This document shows positions 20,200-29,312 of a DNA stretch of 34,366 nucleotides, one piece after another; positions within the stretch are counted from its first letter, which is position 1; each line of letters begins with the position of its first letter. Under the pieces are notes generated by a model that was not told the DNA's origin, did no database searches, and saw only the letters and a program-made list of their open reading frames with translations. Both the position numbers and the translations under genes were made by a program. The stretch lies in IMG/VR virus record IMGVR_UViG_3300046001_004537, positions 1-34,366 of that record, one strand, 5' to 3'. The stretch is from a virus.

Positions 20200-20729
20200 T
20201 GCCGGATAGAAAATGTTCAATTGATGGATGCGCTAGGCCATATAAGGCGAAAAACCTCTGTGCAGGACACCTAGCGCGAAAAAGAAGGGGCAACAATATG
20301 ATTGGCGCGATTAAGGATTCCGGCACGGCTGGTAGAGCATGCTCAGTAGAGGGGTGTGGCCGTCATCTTTCTGCGCGCGGCTACTGCGATACCCATTACA
20401 AGCGTTTGCTTAAAGGCAAGGATATGCTGGAGCCTATCAAGCCTAGGGCGGTAGTTGGAAGCGTGTTCTCGGATGGTAAGGGCTATCAAATACAGCTTGT
20501 AAACGGTAAGCGCGATCTTGTGCATCGAACCGTGATGGCATCTCACATAGGTCGCGATCTGCTAGCGCATGAAAACGTCCACCATAAGAACGGAGACCGT
20601 GCCGACAATAGGCTGGAAAACCTAGAGCTATGGAGCACGTCTCAGCCTTCCGGCCAAAGAGTTGCAGACAAAGTGAAATGGGCAAGAGAGATTCTGGAGC
20701 TTTATTCTGAAGAGGAGTGGCGAGCATGA
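20199..20729 (+). CDS. HNH endonuclease with two N-terminal zinc modules
   Basis: A 176-residue protein from ATG 20199. Two tandem modules, CSIDGC…LCAGH and CSVEGC…YCDTH (each C-x4-C-x9-C-x2-H), precede an HNH domain. The HNH core is HRTVMASHIGRDLLAHENVH followed by HKNGDRADNRLENLELW (His-His, Asn, and the N-R-x-x-N-L signature). This is the layout of phage free-standing HNH nucleases, which may be homing enzymes or packaging/recombination helpers. Alternative start GTG 20187 would overlap the A1-like gene without gain. Confidence 0.88.
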   Translation: MPDRKCSIDGCARPYKAKNLCAGHLARKRRGNNMIGAIKDSGTAGRACSVEGCGRHLSARGYCDTHYKRLLKGKDMLEPIKPRAVVGSVFSDGKGYQIQLVNGKRDLVHRTVMASHIGRDLLAHENVHHKNGDRADNRLENLELWSTSQPSGQRVADKVKWAREILELYSEEEWRA

Positions 20730-20875
20730 AACAGAAAACACAGATATTGATTTTGCTTACTTGTCCTGAATGTTATAATGACTTGTTCAATGTGTTTGAT
20801 AATGGTGATATAAAGTGTTCTGCGTGTGAGTGCGAGATCATAGCAGAGCGAGACAAAGACGTACTAATACACTAG
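20726..20875 (+). CDS. 49-residue zinc-ribbon protein
   Basis: ATG 20726 overlaps the HNH stop (ATGA) and ends TAG 20875. MKQKTQILILLTCPECYNDL and then KCSACECEII give two C-x2-C knuckles 18-20 residues apart, a minimal zinc ribbon. It resembles Com-type translational regulators only in size and knuckle spacing. Role unknown. Confidence 0.68.
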   Translation: MKQKTQILILLTCPECYNDLFNVFDNGDIKCSACECEIIAERDKDVLIH

Positions 20876-20884
20876 GGGAATGAT

Positions 20885-21070
20885 GTGACAGAAAAACAAC
20901 AGCAAGCATTATCCTTCATAGCTGAAAAGCCGGGGTGTTCAATCAAAGAAATAGCAGAGCACTGCGGAATAACTCACCAGTCAGCGTATGAAAGAATTGG
21001 ACAGCTTAAAAGGGACGGGCTAATCAGCACCGGGGATAAACACCAGAAGCGCAAAATGAGGGCTATATGA
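20885..21070 (+). CDS. Winged-helix DNA-binding protein
   Basis: A 61-residue protein consisting of one winged HTH of MarR/LexA-like shape: QQALSFIAEKPGCSIKEIAE then HCGITHQSAYERIGQLKRDG and a basic wing. The start is GTG at 20885, with AGGGG 6 bases upstream. No dimerisation or ligand domain is present, so it may bind DNA alone or be an anti-repressor-like decoy. Together with the Xre and homeodomain-like proteins it is one of three small regulators in the early unit. Confidence 0.78.
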   Translation: MTEKQQQALSFIAEKPGCSIKEIAEHCGITHQSAYERIGQLKRDGLISTGDKHQKRKMRAI

Positions 21071-21252
21071 TTAAAAGACCAAGCATGAGAAAGGCTATTA
21101 ACGATAAGTGCAAGGAGTGCATTTATGACGCTGTTTCAGGCCCAGGAACGTGGAGACAACAGGTAGAGGCATGTACGTCCAAGTCATGCTCTCTTTACGC
21201 TGTTAGACCCCTTGCATGTGCCGAGAAGGCCATTCCGTTGGTGGTCGTATGA
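21067..21252 (+). CDS. Conserved cysteine-rich phage protein
   Basis: A 61-residue protein: MIKRPSMRKAINDKCKECIY then SGPGTWRQQVEACTSKSC and SLYAVRPLACAEKA. The C-x2-C, the GTWRQQVEAC stretch and the LY-VRP ending are strongly conserved across many phages in my recollection, without known function. Four central cysteines probably bind zinc. ATGA overlaps occur at both ends. Confidence 0.78.
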   Translation: MIKRPSMRKAINDKCKECIYDAVSGPGTWRQQVEACTSKSCSLYAVRPLACAEKAIPLVVV

Positions 21253-21785
21253 CTCCATGTGAAGAGGCAGGATACAGGGTTAACGCTTGCTTCAGTGTGA
21301 CAGGCCACCCGTGGCTTGCTCCAGGGACTACAGTGCGGCTGATCGAAGATAACGGGAGTTGCCAGCCATTGTTTGAGGCGCTTAGACCTACCGACCCCAA
21401 GCCGGGGGCAGTGTATTATCGAGAAGGGACTAAACTGTATATGTCGCTTGGTTATCTGTCTTCGCGTCCAGTCTCTCAGCAGACCAGTAGCTCTGGGCCA
21501 GACTCCATTCCTTTCGTGGATACTGTGACTGTTACCCCGTATGTTAACCAGTGTGTTGATCCTTATGTTGATCCGTTTGATTCAGTCGAGAAGCCAGCCC
21601 ACTACGCTAGTGGTGAGATCGAGTGCATCGACGCCATGAGAGCGCAGATGTCTCAACAAGAGTTTGAGGGGCACATGAAGGGGAATGTGATTAAGTACAT
21701 GTGGAGATGGAGGGATAAGGGAGGAGTAGAGTCCTTGAAGAAAGCTAGGTGGTATCTCAACAAACTGATAGAGTCTGCCGAGTAA
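21249..21785 (+). CDS. DUF3310 protein, last gene of the early operon
   Basis: A 178-residue protein starting at ATG 21249 (ATGA overlap). The C-terminal 65 residues are a DUF3310 domain: PAHYASGEIECIDAMRAQMS, then KGNVIKYMWRWRDKGGVESL and KARWYLNKLIE. The family is frequent in tailed phages and has been loosely annotated as a nucleotide kinase, but I know no proven activity. The N-terminal 110 residues are a separate region with RLIEDNGSCQPLFEALRP. A terminator follows within 15 bases. Confidence 0.87.
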   Translation: MTPCEEAGYRVNACFSVTGHPWLAPGTTVRLIEDNGSCQPLFEALRPTDPKPGAVYYREGTKLYMSLGYLSSRPVSQQTSSSGPDSIPFVDTVTVTPYVNQCVDPYVDPFDSVEKPAHYASGEIECIDAMRAQMSQQEFEGHMKGNVIKYMWRWRDKGGVESLKKARWYLNKLIESAE

Positions 21786-21798
21786 CCACCTAGAGAAT

Positions 21799-21823
21799 AA
21801 GCCCCATAACGGGGCTTTTCTTT
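21799..21823 (+). terminator. Convergent terminator between early and late operons
   Basis: AAGCCCC (21799-21805) pairs with GGGGCTT (21811-21817), with a 5-base loop and then TTCTTT. It lies between the early stop at 21785 and the late stop at 21822. Read on the minus strand the stem is followed by ATTC, so it may also act weakly there. The stem sequence resembles the minus-strand terminator at 11667-11692. Confidence 0.88.
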
Positions 21824-24650
21824 ATTGAGCCTCTTGCTTCGCTCTATCCTCTATCGCCTTCTCCATGCCGCCACCAAAGAAGTTGTACCAGAGCCTGCCC
21901 ACTCCTGGGACTTGGGCCATAGTCTTGGACTCCTCGCCCACGAACTCTCCCTTCTGCGCCTTGTATATGTCAGTTCCTATTGCGTCAATCCAGTCGAGAG
22001 GAGGAGCTATCATCTCGCCAACAGCAGGGATGATTCTTCCCTTTGATACATAGTTATCCATAACATATTGAGATGAGCCGAAGGTCTTGAATAGGTTCTC
22101 GATATAATTGTCCTTGATTATATCTTCTGGGTTTCCTCCCCGGCCAAGCAAGAAGTCCTTTGCTTCAGCGACAGTAGCTCCCATCATTGGCATGATAGTC
22201 AGGTATGCTGCCGCATTCTTTCCAGCCTCTGCATAGTTTCCTTTCTTAATGTTATGCACCACGTCCTTCCTGAGAACGTCAAGCTGCTTTATGCTGAACG
22301 TCTTGAGCATATACAGAATGCGCCCGTTTGGTGACCGAAGGTATCCCTCTGGCATCTGAGATAGAGAGATTGGCTGGACATCAGCAAGGTCTGAGTACAG
22401 TAATAGCTTGACGTTATCACTTAGCTTCCCGCTATTAAGGTCATTCACAAGGGAGCTAAACTCGCCCTCAAATATTTTGCCGTACTTGTCTCGCAGTGCC
22501 TTGATTCCTGTCTCGCTCTTGGACATCCCAACGGCTTTTCTGTAGGAGGAGTTAATGAGGGTCTCCTTCCCCAGCTTGTCCATTCGCTTAAAGCCAACAG
22601 CCTTTAGGGTTGTGTTAAGAAACTTGGCGGTAGCACCAACAGATGAAAGCTCCGTGGAAGCTATGTCGTCCAACCCAAGGTCTGCAACATTGAAATACTT
22701 TTTGCCAGCTAAAGAGGCAAACGTATTCTTAAATCCATTGACATACATGGACATCCCTATGTCGCCTATCTGGGTTAGCGCAGACAAAGGGTTGCCTATT
22801 GTAGTCGAGTAGCCTATGTCTCTAAGGTTCTGGACTATCTTGGAGGAGCTTTGTTCGCCAACCCCAAATCTTACGTCAAACAAGTCTTGCAGCCTTTCAA
22901 CATCTTGATACTTCATCTCTCCAGCTTCAATGGCTTCATCAATATAGCTGCCTATGGATTGCCCCAGATTCTTACTCCTCGCTGCCTGGGTTGCATTGCC
23001 CCTGCCAAAGAACTTGCGAGTGTTAATGTCCTTGGTGGCTCTCTCTAGGTAGATGTTCATTGCATCAAGAGGCTTGGCGTAGAACTTCTCCATGCTAGGC
23101 AGTACGTTCTCCAATACCCTTGACTTCGTGAAGGATAGCTTTCCATCGACCAAGTTAAAGGTATGACCCCTGAGCACAGAATTAGTGACAGCGGCCCTAT
23201 CTAAAGTGGGAAGGTCTTTGGCGCTGTTCAGCCCAGCTTCCTTAGCTTTAAGCCTTAGTGCGTTCTCAAGGAGAGTCCTACGTTCTCGCCCAAGGGACTT
23301 AAGTAGGCCGTCATAGTCATTCACTATTCGTGGGAAGTAGTTCTCTCTTGGCTCAAATCCTTTATACCCGGCCTCACTTTCAAAGCGAGAGGCTATGTCA
23401 TCGAATACACCCTTGATGGCAGTAACACTGGCCTTAGCGTCAGGAGAGTACCTGCCGAGGATAGATTCCATCCCGCTGTAATCTCCATTAAGCATCATGC
23501 TATTAAGGGCAGCCTGCTCATTTGAGGATGTCTTTCTAACCGCATCGACAAATGGTTTTACAATAGCGCGATACGCATGGGTTTCCTGCCCCACATTAAA
23601 GTCGTGCTTGAGTAAAGCGGCATGAGCCTTTGGACTTATGCGCTCAATGTTCGTGGACAGGATGCCGAGTATCTTTTCAAAGCCCTTGCTTACAGCGCCA
23701 GGAGTTTGCCCCTCCTGCATAGACCGAGTTGCCAAGACCTCTTGAGCGACCTGCTGAGAATTCTCTTTGAATTTTCTATCAGATTTAATAAGTATGTCGT
23801 CCAATTTCTCTGGTGTCAGCCCCGTGTAAGATAGAAGAGCCTCCTTCATGGGAGCGCCATGCTGCACTCCTTTAGCACTCAAGTCGTCAGCTAGATTCTG
23901 AATCATTGTGAATGACTCTTCTGCCGCCCTCTTTTCCTGCGGGATGTTACGACCAAGCAGAGACCTTCTTGCCGCTGGAGTTAATGCCTTGATAACGGCA
24001 GACGTAGCAGGGGCAGCAATAGCTCCAATGCCAGCAGCTCCGGCAAGCTCTACCGGGTCTATCTCTCCCTTCTTTGCAAGCTGGTCAAGGGCGCTGTACT
24101 CAGCACCAAAGGCAGCGCCTATGGCAGCGGTAGCCTTGTATCCTTGATATGCCTTAGAGATAGGGATAAGCGTAGTCGGACTCATGAGGGAGCCTACAAT
24201 CATGCCAGTTACTCCAGCAGCTCCACCAAGATTGTCCTGAGCCGCAAGTTCTGGGTATGCCTGAGCCAGAGACATCTCTTTAGCTCTTACCAATACCTGC
24301 CGCCTTACGTCTGGAGAGGCATCCATGAACGCCTTACCGTATAACTCCTCCGGGGATTTGTAATCAAACCCGCCAGATAGACTTACCGATATTTTCCCAA
24401 GAGGAAACCTGCTCTCAAGATAAGTAGCGGCATTGCTAACATCTGTATCAGCTTTCTGAAACTGATATGCGAATCTCTCGGCTGCGCTTGACTGGCTCTC
24501 CGGGGCGGCAGGAGTTTGTGGCGCTGTAGCTTGTGGAGCAACAGGGAAGTTCTTCTCTAGAAAAGAAACCCCGTCTGCTGATATTGATGCCCAGTCTTTA
24601 TTGGCAACAGCTTGCTGGTCTGCGGAACTTAGTGAGGAAAAGTCAGCCAT
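21822..24650 (-). CDS. Large internal virion (DNA ejection) protein
   Basis: A 942-residue protein at the end of the late operon, where podoviruses encode their largest ejection protein (compare T7 gp16). It begins MADFSSLSSADQQAVANKDW, has alanine/glycine-rich segments (AGVTGMIVGSLMSPTTLIPI; AGAAGIGAIAAPATSA) that may interact with membrane, and long helical stretches. The C-terminal RILYMLKTFSIKQLDVLRKD recurs in phage polyvalent and ejection proteins. No lytic transglycosylase motif is visible, unlike T7 gp16. It is probably packed in the head and injected with the DNA. Confidence 0.78.
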   Translation of the reverse strand: MADFSSLSSADQQAVANKDWASISADGVSFLEKNFPVAPQATAPQTPAAPESQSSAAERFAYQFQKADTDVSNAATYLESRFPLGKISVSLSGGFDYKSPEELYGKAFMDASPDVRRQVLVRAKEMSLAQAYPELAAQDNLGGAAGVTGMIVGSLMSPTTLIPISKAYQGYKATAAIGAAFGAEYSALDQLAKKGEIDPVELAGAAGIGAIAAPATSAVIKALTPAARRSLLGRNIPQEKRAAEESFTMIQNLADDLSAKGVQHGAPMKEALLSYTGLTPEKLDDILIKSDRKFKENSQQVAQEVLATRSMQEGQTPGAVSKGFEKILGILSTNIERISPKAHAALLKHDFNVGQETHAYRAIVKPFVDAVRKTSSNEQAALNSMMLNGDYSGMESILGRYSPDAKASVTAIKGVFDDIASRFESEAGYKGFEPRENYFPRIVNDYDGLLKSLGRERRTLLENALRLKAKEAGLNSAKDLPTLDRAAVTNSVLRGHTFNLVDGKLSFTKSRVLENVLPSMEKFYAKPLDAMNIYLERATKDINTRKFFGRGNATQAARSKNLGQSIGSYIDEAIEAGEMKYQDVERLQDLFDVRFGVGEQSSSKIVQNLRDIGYSTTIGNPLSALTQIGDIGMSMYVNGFKNTFASLAGKKYFNVADLGLDDIASTELSSVGATAKFLNTTLKAVGFKRMDKLGKETLINSSYRKAVGMSKSETGIKALRDKYGKIFEGEFSSLVNDLNSGKLSDNVKLLLYSDLADVQPISLSQMPEGYLRSPNGRILYMLKTFSIKQLDVLRKDVVHNIKKGNYAEAGKNAAAYLTIMPMMGATVAEAKDFLLGRGGNPEDIIKDNYIENLFKTFGSSQYVMDNYVSKGRIIPAVGEMIAPPLDWIDAIGTDIYKAQKGEFVGEESKTMAQVPGVGRLWYNFFGGGMEKAIEDRAKQEAQ

Positions 24651-24651
24651 T

Positions 24652-26079
24652 CTAGTTTCCTTGAGAATACTTTTGGTTTACTCTTGTCCTAGCTTCTACC
24701 TGCAATTCTTGCTGAGTCTTAAAAGGCTTTCCGGCAGCGCGGTCTGAATTATTCTTTGCTGTCAGGTTAGTTAGCAGGGCAGCTACTTCTGCTTGGCGAA
24801 CATCATCCGATCTGCCGGGGACATTAGATGGAAGCGAGGGTCTTTGCGCCACGCCATTAACGCTCGGAGCAACTGTAGCAGGAATTGGAACCGGAGGATT
24901 AGTTATGGCCGGAGCAATAGATGCAGCAATAGCGTTAACGTCAAAGGTAAGCGGGGCGGGCTGACTTGCCTGTGAATTAACTCCAGGCATATTCTCTATC
25001 ACGGTGTCGGCATTGTTTTCAAGAGCTTGCGCGATTCCTGTTTTGATCTGAGCAGCAGCCGTTGCTACCCACTGCTCCATGCCTGCATTTGGATTCATCC
25101 TGCGGGCAATGGCAACTTGGTTGTATAGCTGGGCGGGGGGAACTGCCCTGCTGCCGTACCAAGTCTTAGCCAGCGGGTTCTCCTCTCCAAGCAAGTCAAC
25201 AAAAGTCATCGCTTGTAGCTGCTCGTCTTTGGTTAATGTCTTGTAGTCCTCTGCTGAAGACCTCAATAGATTTGCACTTAGAGTAGCAGCCTGAGACATT
25301 ACCCCAACAACGTCAGAACCGGGAGTTTCCATTAGAATAGCAAGCGGCTCATACGCTGTACCCATATTCCTAAGAGATGCCGCATTACTTTCTCGACTAC
25401 TCTCTCTTGCCTGTCGGTCAATTTCCTCTTGCCCTCTTTGTGAAATATCCAGCCCTATATTAAGTTGAGATAGAGTGCTTAGTTGCTCATCTCTTGCTGC
25501 CTTGGCCGCATCCCTTTCCTCTTGAGTGCCTGCTTGGTCGTATGCCAATTCTGCCATCTTCAACCTAGCGGCGCTTTCCAGTACGGCTCTTTTCTCTTCC
25601 GCTACAGCCATTTCCTGATTTGTTACAGCCCGCTTCTCTTGGGCTTGATTGAGGTCAATAGTTTGACGAGCAGCCTCTGCCTGCAAATCTACCGCCTCTT
25701 TCCTCTGCTGCTCCTCAAGAGCCATTGCAGCAAGCTGTGCGCCCTGCGCTCCCAATCCCATCTGCTGAAGCATCTGCGTAGTTTGAGATACGCTTGCCGG
25801 GTCTTGAGGATTGAACTGACTAAGGGCTGACTGCAGCTTCTCAGAGGTAGATCGAACATCCCTGCCCAAGAGTCTGCCTGCCCCTCTCTGAAGCATCTCG
25901 TTGCGCTGGCCTTGTAGTTCAGCCATAGTCCCTACCAAAGGGGCTGCTGCTGTAGCCAGGCCTGTTAGCTGAGACACTGCGTTCTGACTTCTTGCAAACC
26001 CTTCTGCCATCTGTCTTTGTTGCTTCTGCTCAGGAGACTCAAGGATGTCTCGGAACAGGGAGGTAATTTCAATAGCCAT
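24652..26079 (-). CDS. Internal virion protein with long coiled coil
   Basis: A 475-residue protein from ATG 26079 (one base after the stop of the gene before; an in-frame start 20 codons upstream would overlap that gene). The sequence is rich in Gln, Ala and Glu with a predicted coiled coil in the centre (EQQRKEAVDLQAEAARQTID, KRAVTNQEMAVAEEKRAV). It lies between two other internal proteins and is likely a core or ejection component, as T7 gp15. No enzymatic motif is seen. Confidence 0.7.
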   Translation of the reverse strand: MAIEITSLFRDILESPEQKQQRQMAEGFARSQNAVSQLTGLATAAAPLVGTMAELQGQRNEMLQRGAGRLLGRDVRSTSEKLQSALSQFNPQDPASVSQTTQMLQQMGLGAQGAQLAAMALEEQQRKEAVDLQAEAARQTIDLNQAQEKRAVTNQEMAVAEEKRAVLESAARLKMAELAYDQAGTQEERDAAKAARDEQLSTLSQLNIGLDISQRGQEEIDRQARESSRESNAASLRNMGTAYEPLAILMETPGSDVVGVMSQAATLSANLLRSSAEDYKTLTKDEQLQAMTFVDLLGEENPLAKTWYGSRAVPPAQLYNQVAIARRMNPNAGMEQWVATAAAQIKTGIAQALENNADTVIENMPGVNSQASQPAPLTFDVNAIAASIAPAITNPPVPIPATVAPSVNGVAQRPSLPSNVPGRSDDVRQAEVAALLTNLTAKNNSDRAAGKPFKTQQELQVEARTRVNQKYSQGN

Positions 26080-26080
26080 G

Positions 26081-27118
26081 TTAGTAGTTACCCAATTGTT
26101 GTGGAGGGAAAGGTAGGCTAAACAGCTTGCTACTTGCATTGGTCTGATTCTTTATTGCATCTGCTTGTTGCCCACCTGCCAGCAACTGGAATAGACCCTG
26201 AAGCTGCTGTTGTCTCTGGGCATTAATGAACGACTCAAGGTTAGTCTGAGTGGTAAGACCCTGTATGCCAAGGTTAGACACAGCCTCCGTACCGCCTGCC
26301 TGAAGTGCTGATTGGATTCGTGAGAGGTCAACAGAAGGACTCAATGCTCCAAGCAATCCAGCCTGCGGGGTGTAAGCTGCCTTCAAGAACTCAGGGATAG
26401 ACTGAGCCATCAAGCCTTGCTCTCTAAGCTGCGTCTCAAGAGCCGCAAGAGTCTGACCAGAGTATTGAGCCTGCTCTGCCCTAGCTTGACCCATTGCATC
26501 TACAGCCGTACCTGCTTGCTGTTCAGCAATCGCCTTCTCTAGGGCTAGGGCTTCAGGAGTTCCACCAAACATTGAGGTCTTAACGCCGAGTCTTCCTTGA
26601 TTCGAAAGTCTCTGCTCTAGCTGAAGTCTTGCACGCTCCTGCTCAGGGGCTTGCATGGCATTAAGCCTACCATAGATATCAGCTTCACGAGTCTGCTGAT
26701 CTTGAGGATTGCCTCTTAACAGATCCATGAGAGTCTGTTGACGTCCATACCCAATCCCGCCGGCAAGGTCTCCACTAAGGCCAAGCAGTTGCTGCTGAAG
26801 AGCTTGCTCTTGGGGGGTTAGATTAAGGTTCAGTCCACCTGCCGTATCCGTGGTAGCAGTGGCTCCAGTCCCAGAAGTCACAGTGAAAGGCTTGAACTGC
26901 ATGCCCTCTTTGACAGAGTTAAGCAGACCCCCAGGAAAAGCCCCTGCCAGGGTAGAGCTTCCTGTAAGCCCCTGCATTAATCCAGTCTGAGTATCCCGAA
27001 TATCAGAGATTCCTTTCTCTGTAGCTACAGCTCCACCAATCCCGGCAAGAATATCTCCGTACTGGTTTGTAAACTTGCCAACTCCGCTGAGTGCTTGCTG
27101 AAGTTCTGCTAACGTCAT
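26081..27118 (-). CDS. Internal virion protein
   Basis: A 345-residue protein, MTLAELQQALSGVGKFTNQY, with glycine-rich N-terminus (GDILAGIGGAVATEKGI) and glutamine-rich helices (EQERARLQLEQRLSNQGRLG). By place, directly after the tail nozzle and before two larger internal proteins, it corresponds to the smallest of three ejection proteins (compare T7 gp14). The function is inferred from synteny. It has 12 bases of spacing to the nozzle gene. Confidence 0.68.
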   Translation of the reverse strand: MTLAELQQALSGVGKFTNQYGDILAGIGGAVATEKGISDIRDTQTGLMQGLTGSSTLAGAFPGGLLNSVKEGMQFKPFTVTSGTGATATTDTAGGLNLNLTPQEQALQQQLLGLSGDLAGGIGYGRQQTLMDLLRGNPQDQQTREADIYGRLNAMQAPEQERARLQLEQRLSNQGRLGVKTSMFGGTPEALALEKAIAEQQAGTAVDAMGQARAEQAQYSGQTLAALETQLREQGLMAQSIPEFLKAAYTPQAGLLGALSPSVDLSRIQSALQAGGTEAVSNLGIQGLTTQTNLESFINAQRQQQLQGLFQLLAGGQQADAIKNQTNASSKLFSLPFPPQQLGNY

Positions 27119-27130
27119 GTTTATCTCCGA

Positions 27131-28657
27131 CTAGATGATTCGGCCTACTAGTGCCTGAATGTTAAATTCTTGGATGGCAATAGAGCTACCATCTACGTCT
27201 GTTTCAATGCCCACCGATACCACTGTCCCTTGGCCGCTTGCGTTAATCTTCTCTCGGTTAATCAGTGAAATAGACGAAGAGTATTCTTCGCCTTCATTAT
27301 ACTCGGCCTCCCCATATAGGGCGACATTGTTGGCGGGCAACACAAAGACACTCTTTTTGTAAGATGCCGTGTAGTCATAGGCCCACTTAAGAGAGACCGT
27401 AGCAGTATCTCCGTTGAAGGTGGTTAAGTTAATCTTCTTGAGGAACTTGAGTGTAGAGGTGCTGCCAAAGCTCAGTGGATGGCTCTCGTAGCTCAGAACG
27501 TATGACTCTCCGCTGTCTTGATAGCCTGAGTATTCCGCTATTCCCGACACAAGCCCCATGTAAAGCGTGTCATCCACGAGGTTTGTAAAGCACAGAGGCC
27601 GCATGGATGTCCATGTAGTTACCCGGTAGCTCCCATCTTGCATCGGGAATTGTGTGTCAAACACATAAGTCACATACTGAGAAGGGAGATTAACCAGCAC
27701 AAAGGCTTCTGTTGGAGAGTAATGAACAGAAACAGTACCAGTCTCTGCTGCTATCAGTATCTTAAAGTCTTGGCTGACATTTCGTGAGATATCTCCAATA
27801 GGCGCAGACTTCTCTTGTATAGTCCTAGAGAGGCTTCTAAGCCCTGATTTATCAAGGAAGATAAGGTCTTTGCCAGTAGAGGCGACGCAGTCCCTTCCGA
27901 AGCAACCAATGCTCGATATGGCATCGTAAAGGGTCATCGTCGAAGGGTCATTAGCGCCCTGATAGATAACCATTGACTCTTTGCCAAAGATCACAAGGAA
28001 TCCATTGTGTGCAGCAAGGGCTACGATCTCGTCATACCCGTTAGGCCAGACTTTACTTATGTCGATAGAGCCAGAACTGCCACCTGTCCACTTGGCCCCT
28101 TCAAGTAAGTCCGACCAGTAGATCGTAGACTTGTCTGTGGTGGTGTCAGCTACCCAGAGTCTTCCGAATGCAGCTAATGCTTCGTTACCATTAGGGGCAG
28201 TTCCAGTGTATCCAGGGTGCGCTGTAATAACTTTAACTGGAGTTGTGGCCGTTGAGTAGACAAGTGGAACATAGCCTCTTTGGAAGAAGTAGACGTGCTC
28301 GTTATGCGCAACAATCTTCCAGTTGTCTGAGGTAATGGTATAAGCAGCAGGGGTGACGTCCGTAAGGGTAGTAGTCCCTGTAAATATCTTGTTGTTGCCA
28401 ACAGAGAACACAATAGTGGCCCCTGAGTCATCACGGAACTGCTTAATAGCCTTAATCCCCTCGGATGACCCAAGAGGTGTTGCGCTAGTCGTGAGGAGCA
28501 AGGCTCCTTTTCTGGCAGCTACCCGACCCTGCTTGTCAATCACGCAGTTATCCGCAATAGCGCAATAGCTAGGGTCTTGAGCCAGAGGCGCGTCTTGGGT
28601 GTTAATCCCTGCAAACCCCGGAGCCGTGATCGTAATGTTCTGAATCTGCTGTGCCAT
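27131..28657 (-). CDS. Tail nozzle protein (tubular B / P22 gp10-like)
   Basis: A 508-residue beta-rich protein with the typical N-terminus FAGINTQDAPLAQDPSYCAI and repeating propeller-like strands (AAFGRLWVADT, GFLVIFGKESMVIYQG, KDLIFLDKSGLRSLSR). The family closes the podovirus tail tube below the adaptor ring and carries receptor-binding fibres or spikes. It is encoded directly after the adaptor, as in many podoviruses. Length is within the 450-800 range for nozzles. Confidence 0.85.
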   Translation of the reverse strand: MAQQIQNITITAPGFAGINTQDAPLAQDPSYCAIADNCVIDKQGRVAARKGALLLTTSATPLGSSEGIKAIKQFRDDSGATIVFSVGNNKIFTGTTTLTDVTPAAYTITSDNWKIVAHNEHVYFFQRGYVPLVYSTATTPVKVITAHPGYTGTAPNGNEALAAFGRLWVADTTTDKSTIYWSDLLEGAKWTGGSSGSIDISKVWPNGYDEIVALAAHNGFLVIFGKESMVIYQGANDPSTMTLYDAISSIGCFGRDCVASTGKDLIFLDKSGLRSLSRTIQEKSAPIGDISRNVSQDFKILIAAETGTVSVHYSPTEAFVLVNLPSQYVTYVFDTQFPMQDGSYRVTTWTSMRPLCFTNLVDDTLYMGLVSGIAEYSGYQDSGESYVLSYESHPLSFGSTSTLKFLKKINLTTFNGDTATVSLKWAYDYTASYKKSVFVLPANNVALYGEAEYNEGEEYSSSISLINREKINASGQGTVVSVGIETDVDGSSIAIQEFNIQALVGRII

Positions 28658-28664
28658 AAGTTTC

Positions 28665-29312
28665 CTATACGACTACGAAAGCTGTTTCAGTGGGGAAGTA
28701 GTTAGCGTCAATTGCAATGTAATCAGACAGAACTCTATCCGCATGAATCATCTGCTCCTGTCCTGACTGGCCGCCACTCTCTCCGCGCTCTCTCAGGGCC
28801 ATTGCGTAGGCCAACTGAAGCACTGGGTTATACGGAAGCAGCATCTCAGTAGCATCAGCCGAAAGGTCTGCTTGGCGAACTACCGCATCCACCCGAATGT
28901 TGTATGCCGCATCAGGCTGTGGATACAGCTTAATCCTCAGGTCTCCACTACTGTCAAGGCCGGACAGAGTAAAGTAGATGGGAGAACCCTCAAGCACCTG
29001 TCCCATGTAATAAGCTCGATTAAAGAAGTTCGCATCCCTAGAGGTAATGAAGTTATTCCCGCTGTCGTTAACAACAGCTTGGATGATAGGGTGAGTACCA
29101 CTGCCTGTCAGGGAATACAGGCTAGTCCCGGCAACTGTAGAGAAGGTCAAGGTAGTTCTTAATGCAGACCAAGAGTGAGATGACTCAATCTGAGACTTCG
29201 CATCATTAACCAAGGCCCCTATGAGAGTAGAGTATTCGTTAGCATCGGCGGTATCAACTTGATTCTCACGAAGCCTCTTAAGCACTCCATTTATAAGCTG
29301 TAGATATGTCAT
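28665..29312 (-). CDS. Head-tail adaptor (tail tubular protein A-like)
   Basis: A 215-residue protein: MTYLQLINGVLKRLRENQVD at the start, AKSQIESSHSWSALRTTLTF, then beta strands (AGTSLYSLTG) and PYNPVLQLAYAMALRERGES near the end. The pattern is that of P22 gp4/T7 gp11-like adaptors that bind the portal and form the top of the tail. Its ATG overlaps the stop of the preceding gene by 4 bases. Confidence 0.88.
   Translation of the reverse strand: MTYLQLINGVLKRLRENQVDTADANEYSTLIGALVNDAKSQIESSHSWSALRTTLTFSTVAGTSLYSLTGSGTHPIIQAVVNDSGNNFITSRDANFFNRAYYMGQVLEGSPIYFTLSGLDSSGDLRIKLYPQPDAAYNIRVDAVVRQADLSADATEMLLPYNPVLQLAYAMALRERGESGGQSGQEQMIHADRVLSDYIAIDANYFPTETAFVVV

Noticed and set aside
21822-24650. 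Lytic transglycosylase domain in the largest internal protein
   Set aside because: I looked for the catalytic Glu-Ser motif region known from T7 gp16 and did not find a convincing one.
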